A stretch of DNA of 64,000 bases from Petunia secreta (taxonomy: Eukaryota > Streptophyta > Magnoliopsida > Solanales > Solanaceae). Location: positions 12,976,001 to 13,040,000 of the forward strand of contig JARKIP010000064.1 in the NCBI GenBank assembly GCA_029990175.1, written 5' to 3'. A program made the translations under genes and the position numbers. This document shows, one piece after another, positions 1 through 9,759 of the stretch (its first letter is position 1; each line of letters begins with the position of its first letter). The notes under the pieces are model-generated. The model searched no databases and was not told the DNA's origin. It saw nothing but the letters and a program-made list of their open reading frames with translations.

Positions 1-13
1 TCGAAAAAGAGAT

Positions 14-550
14 GATCGCTATCTTTTAGCAGATCTTGACATGGAAAGGAAATGATGCTATCTTTGAGCGAAACTGACTCGAAAAGAAAATGATCGCTAT
101 CTTTTAGCAGATTGATATGGAAAAGAAATGACGCTATCTTTGAGCGAACTGACTCAAAAAGGAAATGATCGCTATCTTTTAGCAGATCTTGACATTGAAA
201 GGAAATGACGCTATCTTTGAGCGAACTGACTCGAAAAGGAAATGATCGCTATCTTTTAGCAGATCTTGACATTGAAAGGAAATGACGCTATCTTTGAGCG
301 AACTGACTCGAAAAGGAAATGATCGCTATCTTTTAGCAGATCTTGACATTGAAAGGAAATGACGCTATCTTTGAGCGAACTGACTCGAAAAGGAAATGAT
401 CGCTATCTTTTAGCAGATCTTGACATGGGAAGGAAATGATGCTATCTTTGAGCGAACTGACTCGAAAAGGAAATGATCGCTATCTTTTAGCAGATCTTGA
501 TATGGAAAAGAAATGACGCTGTCTTTTAGCAGGAATTGACTCGAAAAGAG
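14..550. repeat. 77-bp tandem repeat array in the 3' untranslated zone of element 1
   Basis: The word GATCGCTATC starts at 14, 92, 167, 244, 321, 398 and 475, giving steps of 78, 75, 77, 77, 77 and 77. About seven units are visible and the array runs off the left edge. Each unit is a dimer of two related halves of about 38 bp: one reads GCTATCTTTTAGCAGATCTT, the other GCTATCTTTGAGCGAACTGA, both followed by a GAAAAGGAAATGA-like linker. It lies between integrase and the missing 3' LTR, a position where Ogre/Tat elements are known to carry tandem repeats. Confidence 0.92.
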
Positions 551-1916
551 AATGGAGTTTCGTCTGATATCTGGCGCACCTACCCCAATTCAAGTGGTCC
601 TAGCTCTTTCTTGGCAACATAGAAAATGTCACACTTACTTTCTGCATCGTGGATACACCCTGTTTCAGATCTTGCAAATAAACTTAGCGACTCTTGTTTA
701 TTCTTCACAGTACTGTGGGATGAACAATGCCTAAAGCTTCTCCCAAACGTATCCACTCTTCATGATACAATTTTGGTATGTCGTCCTTCCGGCCTGATGT
801 GCGGTGCTGGGCTCCAATTATCAATGTTGATCATGACTTGCTGAGAACTTTTCCATTGTTGAGGGTGTGCCCTGCTTGCGTGAATTAAACTTGAATCCTG
901 TAAGACAGAGTTTTGCAATTTTCTTTTGTTGCTCATGGGAGGTTAGCGCCGAAAGGGCGAGGAATTAATGGTGAGGCAAGATGTACACAAATGGAAATAA
1001 TAATAAAAAAAAGTTTAAGGGCGAAAGTCGTTTGGACAGAGAACGTCTTTCTGAAAAGGAAAACTTATCTGGCAATATACTGGCGGCCTTGATGATCATG
1101 ACATGTATCTTGGATGACCTCGTCCGACCAGTTCCACTTGTTTGTTGAGAGTTGATCCATGGAATATATCAAACCATAACCAAGTTGAGGTGACCCTCAA
1201 GTCGACTAGCAGCGCCCTTTCGGGTTTTCGCCAACTAGCCTCTCTCTTTAATCTTTTGCCTCACTGTTTGTCTTGCGGCGCCTTCTCAGGTTTTCACCGA
1301 CAAGACTTCTTTCTTTTTTTTTTCTGTTTTTCCCTTTCTTTTTTTTTCCTTCTTTTCTTCCCTTTTCTTCAATTCAATTTACAACAAAAACAATCCTCGA
1401 CTAACTGTTTAGAATAAACTGGGGCGCTTTGTTTTCTTCCTTGACTTCGAGACTGGTATTCCAGACGTCTCGTGAAACATGTGAATGAATGTTACAAAAA
1501 TAGAAGTTTGTTTTTATTTTATTTTAATTATGAAATAAAATGAAAACAAACTTCTGCCCCAGTTTAGCATAAAATGGGGATCTAAATTTCTTTTGATGTT
1601 GGCCGCAAACTTGGAGGCAAGTTTTGCGTCAATAAAAAAAAACAGGGAAGGAGGAATTTTCTCTTGTTGTGACCGCACCGAAATGGTTGCCTACGTATCC
1701 TTTTGAGAGGAATCATGTCAGACGTAGCTCTAGGCAAATGCACAGGTTTCTTTTGATGCTTTTCAGTTTCATTTCATTTTGGTACAATTACATTGATTCC
1801 AACAGAGAACATGTCTCAAAAGTACAATATTCAAAATGTTAATAAGGGATACAATTTGGGATAGCAAAAGAGGACAAAAGCCTTGCATTCATCCCGAGTT
1901 GAAAGCCATCTTGGAG
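551..1916 (-). other. Non-coding region between integrase and 3' LTR of element 1
   Basis: No plausible gene on either strand. It contains two related words, GCGCC followed by CGGGTTTTCGCC-like text, near 1209-1235 and 1278-1302; a pyrimidine tract at 1310-1372; a long hairpin at 1503-1554; and, on the minus strand, GGATACGTAGGC near 1690-1703 and ACTGGGGCA near 1556-1564. The last two motifs recur in the Ogre-like element at 42301-62099, so they probably belong to the conserved 3' non-coding part of these elements. Confidence 0.7.
1503..1554. repeat. Long imperfect inverted repeat (hairpin)
   Basis: The left arm GAAGTTTGTTTTTATTTTAT pairs with the right arm ending AAAACAAACTTC around a short AT-rich loop. 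The stem is about 22 bp with one interruption. It lies about 360 bp downstream of the integrase stop on the coding strand, so it would fold in the element RNA. Confidence 0.75.
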
Positions 1917-4900
1917 TCAAATGTAGTACCTCTTGACCGCGTCTGCATTGACGGGTATTTCAGTTGTCCTGCCTTCTGGATCTGTAAGGTACAAGGCGCC
2001 ATTTGGCAATACTTTCTTTACCAGGTATGGCCCTTGCCAATTTGGAGCAAATTTTCCTTTAGCTTCTTCCTGATGAGGAAAGATTCTTTTCAAGACTAAT
2101 TGCCCTTCTTTCAAGTCGCGGAGGCGCACTTTCTTGTTGTAGGCTCGGGCCATTCTCTGTTGATACAATTGACCATGACAAACTGCATTGAGCCTCTTTT
2201 CATCAATGAATGACAACTGTTCCAATCGGGTTTTGACCCATTCTGTGTCCTCAATTTCTGCTTCCACAATGATTCTGAGAGATGGTATTTCAACTTCAGC
2301 GGGTATGACTGCTTCAGTTCCGTATACCAATGAATACGGGGTTGCACCTATGGAAGTGCGCACAGTTGTGCGGTAACCAAGCAGAGCGAAAGACAACTTC
2401 TCATGCCAATCACGAGATCCTTGTATCATTTTCCTAAGGATCTTCTTGATATTCTTATTGGCTGCTTCAACCGCACCATTTGCCTTTGGTCGGTAAGGCG
2501 TGGAATTTCGGTGCATGATCTTGAATCTTTCACACACGTCATTCATCAAATGACTATTCAGATTTGCCGCATTATCAGTGATGATGGTACTTGGGATACC
2601 AAAGCGACAAATAATATTAGAATGAACGAAATCCACCACAGCTTTCTTGGTCACGGACTTGAGAGTGACAGCCTCAACCCACTTGGTGAAATAATCTATT
2701 GCAACCAAAATGAATCTGTGCCCATTTGATGCTCTTGGTTCAATAGGCCCGATAACATCCATCCCCCATGCTGTGAAAGGCCAAGGGGCTGACATTGTGT
2801 GCAACTCTAAAGGGGGTGAATGTATCAAATCACCGTGTACTTGGCATTGATGACACTTTCGCACAAAAGTAATGCAGTCATGTTCCATGGTAAGCCAGAA
2901 ATATCCCGCTCTGAGTACTTTCTTAGCTAGCACGTACCCGCTCATGTGGGGTCCACAGATCCCGGAATGCATGTCATTGAGAATTTTCGTGGCTTCAGTT
3001 GCATCTACGCATCTTAACAGTCCCAAATCAGGTGTCCTTTTGTACACCACCCCTCCACTCAGAAAGAAACCACTTGCCAGTCGTCGAAGCGTTCTCTTTT
3101 GATTATTTTCTGCCATTGGAGGATATGTCCCATCTTGAAGGAAATTCTTGACATCAAAGTACCACGGTTGACCGTCAATTTCTTCTTCAACCACATTGCA
3201 GTATGCATGTTGGCTTGGGACCTGAATCTCTAACGGATCAATATGGGCTTTATCAGGATGGACAAGCATCGAGGCTAGTGTAGCCAATGCGTCAGCCAGC
3301 TCATTATGTATTCTGAGAACATGTCTAAACTTTAGAACATCGAAATTTTGGCGAAGATCGTCCATACACTGCTTGTACATGATCAGCTTAAGGTCTCGAG
3401 TTTCCCATTCACCCTTCATTTGGCGTATCAAAAGATCTGAATCTCCGATCACCAGCAATTCTTTGATGTCCATGTCTAGAGCCATACGCAAACCCATTAT
3501 GCAAGCTTCATACTCAGATGTGTTATTAGTGCAACTGAAGCGGAGTTGGGCAGCTGCCGGATAGTAATGTCCCGTGGGAGAAATGAGGACTGCTCCAATA
3601 CCATGGCCTTTTGAGTTAGAAGCACCGTCAAAGTACATTTTCCACACGTGCTCTTCTTCATTAATCAACTCTTCAAGCACATCTACCTCCTCATCAGGGA
3701 AGTAAGTCTTCAATGGCTCATAATCATTATCAATCGGGTTTTCAGCCAAATGATCAGCTAAGGCTTGAGCTTTCATTGCAGTTCTGGTGACATAAACTAT
3801 GTCAAATTCTGTAAGCAGGATTTGCCATTTTGCAAGCTTGCCAGTTGGCATTGGCTTTTGAAATATGTACTTCAATGGGTCCATCCGGGAAATCAGATAA
3901 GTGGTATAGGACAAAAGATAATGTTTCAACTTTTGTGCAACCCAAGTTAGGGCACAACACGTCCTTTCCAACAAAGTGTATCTGGCCTCGCAATCTGTGA
4001 ACTTCTTGCTCAGATAATAAATGGCCTGTTCTTTATTTCCCGAGGCATCATGTTGCCCCAGTACACACCCAAAAGAGTTCTCATTGACTGAAAAGTACAA
4101 AAACAATGGTCGGCCAGGCTCAGGTGGAACCAAAACAGGAGGATTTGACAAGTATTGCTTGATCTTGTCAAAGGCTTCTTGGCACTCCTCGGTCCATGCA
4201 ATCGATGCATTCTTTTTCAACAACTTGAGGATCGGCTCACATATTGTGGTAAGTTGAGCAACGAACCTACTGATGTAATTCAACCTGCCTAGAAAGCTTT
4301 TAACATCCTTCTTGGTTCGAGGCGGAGGTAGTTCTTGTATTGCTTTGATCTTTGCGGGATCCAGTTCAATACCTCGCCTACTAACAATGAAACCTAACAG
4401 TTTTCCAGCAGGCACACCAAATGCACACTTGGCTGGATTCAGCTTCAGATTGTACCTACGGAGCCTTTCAAAGAACTTTCTGAGATCTCTCACGTGGTCT
4501 TCAGCAGTTCTAGACTTGATGATCACATCATCCACGTACACTTCTATTTCTTTATGCATCATATCATGGAAAATGGCAGTCATAGCCCTCACGTAGGTTG
4601 CCCCAGCATTTTTCAAGCCAAACGGCATCACTCTATAGCAATAAGTTCCCCAAGGTGTAGTGAATGCCGTTTTGTATGCATCATCTTCATCCATCTGGAT
4701 TTGGTGATATCCAGCATAGCAGTCAACGAAGGATTGTATCTCATGTTTGGCACAATTGTCTACGAGAGTGTGAATGTTAGGCAACGGGAAATTATCTTTG
4801 GGACTTGCCTTGTTCAAATCTCGATAGTCGACACATATCCTTGTTTTTCCATCTTTCTTAGGAACTGGAACAACATTTGCAACCCAAGTAGTGTACTGAA

Positions 4901-5421
4901 CCGATTGAATCACTTTTGCATCCAACTGCTTCATTATTTCATCATGGATTTTCTTGATCATATCAGTTTTGAACTTCCGTTGCATTTGTCTCACTGGAGG
5001 GAAACCGGGTTGAATTGGCAATTCGTGGACTATCAATTCAGAACTCAAACCCGGCATCTCATCATACGACCATGCAAAAACATCTCGATATTCAAAGAGC
5101 ACTTTCCGAATATCGTTCTTCACTTCAGGTAGGGCGTACATGCTTATCTTGGTTTCCCTCACATCATCAGGGCTCCCAAGATTAACATCCTCTGTATCAG
5201 CCAAATTGGGTTTGGGCTTGCCCTCATGGCGTTCAACTTCCAGGCCTATCTCAAAATCTGCCTGTTCCCCGTCATATTCGATCTCATTAACAGATTCCTC
5301 AATGTTTTCTTCGTCACTTTCAACCTCAACTATGGTTATGGAGCCAAAATCAGATTGCGGTCCCTGGATGGACGATAAGTTCCTTGAACATGTCATGATA
5401 TCAGGACCAGCAGATATATCA
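1917..5421 (-). CDS. pol exon of element 1: reverse transcriptase, two RNase H domains, integrase
   Basis: The exon follows a TAG acceptor at 5424-5422 and is open to 1917. RT spans about 4980-4430 with an intact YVDD box at about 4538-4527. A gypsy-type RNase H follows (about 4150-3735). A second RNase H begins MYFDGASN near 3640 and keeps its acidic set (FDGAS, SEYEA, IGDSD, NELADA). Integrase has an HHCC zinc finger (HSGICGPH at 2972-2943, CHQCQ near 2855-2841) and a core with GMDVIGP, TDNAANL and AVEAANK supplying the D, D and E. The C-terminal domain ends at 1917; no chromodomain is seen. Two RNase H domains in this order mark the Tat lineage. No break is visible in this exon. Confidence 0.95.
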
Positions 5422-5612
5422 CTACAGATAAACAAAAATAGAATAAAATTAGGAATATGAACAGAGATTGAAGTAAAGCTTGGCTCTTGGCCTTTCATTA
5501 ATGAAAAAGGGTTTGAATTACAAAAGGAAAGATGAGCAAAATAATACACTTGGCATACAACCCTTAGAATATCCAAGTGTATTCAAAAGAAAACTGTAAA
5601 ACAACAGTCTAC
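5422..5612 (-). other. Predicted 191-bp intron between G-patch segment and RT
   Basis: On the minus strand the upstream frame reaches TCTTG|GTAGAC (donor GT at 5612-5611) immediately before a TAG stop. The downstream pol frame follows a T-rich tract ending in TTTATCTGTAG (acceptor AG at 5423-5422). Removing 5612-5422 joins the two exons in one frame. The interval also lacks coding character. An intron between protease and RT is a known Ogre feature. The exact donor is inferred; RNA would confirm it. Confidence 0.8.
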
Positions 5613-6289
5613 CAAGACCCCTTCCTGATGGGGAAGGGAGTTGCATTCCAGTTAGTCAGGTGCACGTCCGGGCCAATGTACTGAATTGAAGCATTACTGG
5701 AGCCTTCACCCGGCTGTACCATGCAGATTTCAAAAATGCCACCTAGATCAAATGGTGCCTCCTGATTGTCTTCCACTGTGTTGACATTTGTAGCGACAAC
5801 CTTTGGTTTCATAACATAACCTACAAAAGACTGAGCGAGACACGGAATTGGCTTTGGGAGAGACCAAACTTCCGACTTCTTTTTCTTTGCTTGCTTGCGA
5901 TCAGCTGCTTTTGGCTTGAACCCTAGTCCCCACGTGCCTTGCACACCATTTGGATAAACTGGATTTACCCTGCCTTGTAGTGATGCTCCCAAACCCTTTC
6001 CAAATTGGAAACCATGCTTTAACATTTCGGACGCCATCATGATAGACGTCTCTGACACTCTTGGGATGGGTATAGGTTTCCCTTCTGTTACTTTTTCCAC
6101 ATACACCACATCGGAGGTTTGATACATGATGGTCGGGCGTGTAGTGACGGCTTCAAGGGCTGGTACGTCCAGGCTATTGTTAAACTGTGAGTCATCCTCT
6201 CCATAAACCACGACAGCTTGATTATCCCAAGTAAACTTGACCACCTGATGAACTGTGGATGGTACTGCACAAGCCATGTGAATCCATGG
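5613..6289 (-). CDS. G-patch-like segment downstream of protease (element 1), continuous with gag-pro apart from one stop
   Basis: This is the same reading frame as gag-protease, resuming right after the TGA at 6292-6290. The first residues complete the conserved protease end (PWIH, then AVPSTVHQVVKF). Near 6020-5975 is a glycine-patterned stretch (GFQFGKGLGASLQG), followed by a GLGFKP motif and a KKKK run, resembling the G-patch RNA-binding module attached to Ogre gag-pro. It ends at the splice donor 5612. Confidence 0.82.
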
Positions 6290-9286
6290 TCAGCCCAATA
6301 ACAGATTGTACGATGCATCCGTTTCCATGACTTGGAACTCAATGCTGAAGGTAGCGGGACCAATGGTTAACTCAAGATTGATGATGCCCAAAGATTCTCG
6401 AACTCCACCATCAAAAGCGCGAACAGCAGAGGAACTTGCCCTGATTTTGCTCATATCCACCCTTAGACTCTTCAGTGTAGACAGAGGGCAAATATTCAAT
6501 CCTGCGCCGCCATCTATTAGAACACGTGTGACATAGGAGTCTTCACACTTGACTGAGACATGAAGCGCTCGATTATGACCGGTTCCTTCTGCTGGCAGCT
6601 CCTCATCGGTGAACATCACACGATTAGTCTCAAATACTCTGCCAGCAAGTGCTTCCAGATTAGCCACAGTAGTTTGTTCAGGAATGTAGGCCTCATTCAA
6701 TATCTTCAACAGTGCATTGCGATGTGCTTCAGAGTTCATAAGTAGAGACAAAAGTGATATCTGAGCTGGAGTCTTTCTCAATTGCTCGACGATAGAATAA
6801 TCTGTCGATCTCATTTTCTTCAAAAATTCTTCAGCTTCTTTCTCAGACACAGGCTCTTTGATGGGTCCTTGGTCTTCTCGACCTGGCTTTGCCTTTCTCA
6901 ATTCTTCCGGGGTAAAACATCTCGCGGACCGGGTTAGACCATTTACATCTGCAGCAACCTCCATGATTTCTTTCCCGTTGTAAGACACAATTGTCTTGTT
7001 GTAGTTCCAAGGAACAGCCTTTGTACTTTTGACAGGGAGTTGCGCTGCTTGAGTGATGATAACCGGTTCACACTTCTTTGCCTTAACCTCGAAGAACGGA
7101 GTTTTTTGGCATGATGCCCCTTGCACAATAAATGTTGGTGCACTGTCATGAACTTTTTCCTGCTTTGCAACCGGAATTGTGAAACTTGGCTCAACAGCAG
7201 TATCTTGCTTTGCTTTGTTGACAGACGCACTTGACTTTCCCCTGATTACAACAATAAACAGCTCAGGGCCTTTGATATCTGGAGAGGGACCAACTGCCAC
7301 AATCTGCTTGGCAGCTTTCCCTTTCAAGTCTTCTTCTATGCATACCATCCCTACCATGGGTACGTTGTTTTGAACATCATGAGCTGGTAAAGGATTTTGA
7401 TTCACATTTTGTGTTTCATCCCCCACGACTTTTATCTGATTATTGTCTATCATTGCCTGGATTACCCTTTTGAGTTCCCAGCAGGATTCTGTATCATGTC
7501 CAGGTGCTCCAGAATGAAATGCACAATGGCGTGAATGATCAACTCTTCCGTTGGGGTTCACTTTTCCAGGGATTGGCTTCAACAGATTGGCTTGTTGCAA
7601 CTTTTCAAACAAATTAGTGTAAGTTTCCCCCAGTGGGGTGAACTGCCTTTTCTCTTGTTGCATGTTTCTCTGTTGCATGTTTGGACGAAAGCCCTGCGGA
7701 CCTCGTGGTCGGTAAGGCATCTCCTGGTGAGCCTGGAATTGAGTATGTGCCTGTTGATTGTTGTATTGGACTGGAGAAGGGGGTGGACGCCACTGGTGAC
7801 CAGATAGAGGCTGAGCATAAGATGCTGCATTTACAGGGAATGAGAACTGCGGCATGGCAAATTCTTGGCCGTGAGTTGGATAGAATTGTTGTGGCGGGGG
7901 TGCCTGAATATACCCTTGACGGTCGTTGTATCTCCCATCATTTCTTCTCGGTCCAGGACCAACCATTGCCACTTCATCTTTTTTCTCTTTCTTCTTCCCA
8001 AAAGTACCTGACCCTGATTGCAACGCTTGGGTCGTGGCTCTCAAAGCTGTTTGGCTAACAATCTTGCCTGCTTTGATTCCTCTCTCAATCATCTCCCCAA
8101 TTTTTACTGCTTCACTAAATTGCTTCCCAAGGGCAGAGGCCATCGCCTGGTAGTATGTTTCGTCAAGCACTTCGATGAATTCTTCGACCATTTTATCGTC
8201 TGGGATCAAAGGGCTCACACGCGCCGCCTGTTCGCGCCGCCTATAGGCATACTCTCTGAAGCTTTCACCTGGTTTCTTTGTGATCGTCTTCAAAGAAGAA
8301 CGATCAGGAGCAGCCTCCATTTTGTAGCCATAATGATTCAGGAAAGCGCTGGCCATGTCGTCAAAGGTGACCCACTTGGAAACATCTTGTTGCACAAACC
8401 ATTCTGTGGCCGGTCCTCCCAAACTGTCCGCAAAGTACGCCATCAATAATTCGTCCTTCTCGATACCCCTCATTTTGTTAAGGTATATCTTCACATGGAT
8501 CCTCGGGTCACTTTGCCCAGTGTATGGATCAAATTTGGGCACAACAAAGCCTTCAGGCAATGGCACATGAGGGAATAAGCACATGTCTTTGTATGAAATA
8601 CTGGTTTTACCCCCTTGCCCTTGTATGTTTTTCACAGTTTGCTCCAGGCTTTTCAATTTCCGAGCAAAGTCAGCCTCTTCTGTTTTCCCCAATCTTTCGA
8701 CATCAGCATGTGATTCTGGGTGGTGTCCATGATCATACGACTCAGTGGGGCGGAGTACATTACCCCGGGTTTGGTCGAATTGTTGATCACGAGCCCTCAA
8801 CTGTGGGTCACTGTTTGACCTTTGCAAAGTGTGTCCTGCAGGAACAGTGAATACTGTGGCAGGAACTTGGGCTTGGCCATGTTGTCCATGTTGTGGGAAT
8901 TGTGCCCCAGGTTGTACAGTAGAGGGTCCAGCTACGTTGTCAGTTTCTGGATGTGGACCGAACCCTGGAGGATAACGGGGGTCTTCTGCCATTGTAGATT
9001 GCCCTTGCCCTGGTGGCTGAGCATTCGCCGTGAAACCAGCAGCACCTGGCGGAGCAGGAGGTGCCTGAACTGCCGACAAGTTACGGACCAGTTGCATCAT
9101 CATTTCTTTCATGGCCGTGAAATCCTCGGCCATCTTAGCCTGTTGTTCAGCCAAGCGAACCGGCTCAGTGTTCTCAGTTTCTTCGGCCATCGTTGCTGGA
9201 GTGTCTTCTTGAAGAGGTGCTTCAACCACTTCTGGAACAGGCAATGGTCCCTTGATTCTGGTGGAATAGGAATGTGGGGCCAGCAC
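6290..9286 (-). CDS. gag-protease of element 1, ending at a premature in-frame TGA
   Basis: The N-terminus is low complexity and proline/glutamine rich. A retrotransposon gag capsid domain lies around 8480-8080 (GPATEWFVQQ, REYAYRRREQAARV), then a Q/P-rich linker, a C-x-x-H-type knuckle (CAFHSGAPGHDTESC, about 7530-7485), and an aspartic protease (VLIDGGAGLNICPLS at about 6531-6486) ending YNLLLG. The TGA at 6292-6290 stands where related proteases continue; the frame runs on without shift. A TGA at 9298-9296 bounds the frame upstream. The frame opens at a GTG (9286) and the first ATG is at about 9190, so the authentic start is uncertain. Confidence 0.9.
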   Translation of the reverse strand: MLAPHSYSTRIKGPLPVPEVVEAPLQEDTPATMAEETENTEPVRLAEQQAKMAEDFTAMKEMMMQLVRNLSAVQAPPAPPGAAGFTANAQPPGQGQSTMAEDPRYPPGFGPHPETDNVAGPSTVQPGAQFPQHGQHGQAQVPATVFTVPAGHTLQRSNSDPQLRARDQQFDQTRGNVLRPTESYDHGHHPESHADVERLGKTEEADFARKLKSLEQTVKNIQGQGGKTSISYKDMCLFPHVPLPEGFVVPKFDPYTGQSDPRIHVKIYLNKMRGIEKDELLMAYFADSLGGPATEWFVQQDVSKWVTFDDMASAFLNHYGYKMEAAPDRSSLKTITKKPGESFREYAYRRREQAARVSPLIPDDKMVEEFIEVLDETYYQAMASALGKQFSEAVKIGEMIERGIKAGKIVSQTALRATTQALQSGSGTFGKKKEKKDEVAMVGPGPRRNDGRYNDRQGYIQAPPPQQFYPTHGQEFAMPQFSFPVNAASYAQPLSGHQWRPPPSPVQYNNQQAHTQFQAHQEMPYRPRGPQGFRPNMQQRNMQQEKRQFTPLGETYTNLFEKLQQANLLKPIPGKVNPNGRVDHSRHCAFHSGAPGHDTESCWELKRVIQAMIDNNQIKVVGDETQNVNQNPLPAHDVQNNVPMVGMVCIEEDLKGKAAKQIVAVGPSPDIKGPELFIVVIRGKSSASVNKAKQDTAVEPSFTIPVAKQEKVHDSAPTFIVQGASCQKTPFFEVKAKKCEPVIITQAAQLPVKSTKAVPWNYNKTIVSYNGKEIMEVAADVNGLTRSARCFTPEELRKAKPGREDQGPIKEPVSEKEAEEFLKKMRSTDYSIVEQLRKTPAQISLLSLLMNSEAHRNALLKILNEAYIPEQTTVANLEALAGRVFETNRVMFTDEELPAEGTGHNRALHVSVKCEDSYVTRVLIDGGAGLNICPLSTLKSLRVDMSKIRASSSAVRAFDGGVRESLGIINLELTIGPATFSIEFQVMETDASYNLLLG

Positions 9287-9759
9287 GGCAGTTGCTCAAG
9301 CTCTAAACAAATCAAAACACGTTAGTGCAACAAGATAGCATGGAATATGAATTTTCTCGTCGGCCTAAACAATGCCTAAGGTCGTTATGTGTCATCCCAA
9401 ATTGGTTTAGATTAGATCCCCAAGTGTATTATTTGATCTCTTTTCTCTTCTTTCTTTTTTTTTCTTTCTTTTCTTTTCCTTTCTTTTCTTTTTTTTTTTT
9501 CTTTTTTTTTTTTCAAGTGAGGCTAGAGGGTGAAATGAATTGACACATAAAAATAAGCAAAATATTTTCATTACTTCAAAAGAAAGAGTACATATGGTGC
9601 TTCCGGAGCACGACCAAAAGGAACGTACAAATGACTTAAAAAGGTGAAAATAAATTACAACATGCCAAATTCAAAAGCGACATAAAGTACAACAATGCCA
9701 GGATGTAAAATAAATGACAAAAAAGCAATAATCTGCATCATCTTGGCCTGATGTATCTA
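9287..9759 (-). other. Spacer between ORF1 and gag of element 1
   Basis: Non-coding stretch of about 470 bp. It contains a long pyrimidine tract on the plus strand at about 9440-9515 (purine-rich in the element RNA) and, on the minus strand, a T-rich tract ending TTGTTTAG near 9300, which could serve as a splice acceptor ahead of gag. No gene seen. Confidence 0.6.

Noticed and set aside
14..550. CRISPR-like array
   Set aside because: Units are contiguous with no unique spacers, and the context is a plant retrotransposon.
1142..1417. Open stretch of 91 codons on the plus strand
   Set aside because: Low-complexity Phe/Leu run from a pyrimidine tract, antisense to element 1 and in its 3' non-coding zone.
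4494..5132. 212-codon plus-strand open frame
   Set aside because: Reverse complement shadow of the RT region of element 1; no domain of its own.
7681..9325. Several plus-strand open frames of 100-167 codons
   Set aside because: Shadows of gag on the minus strand.
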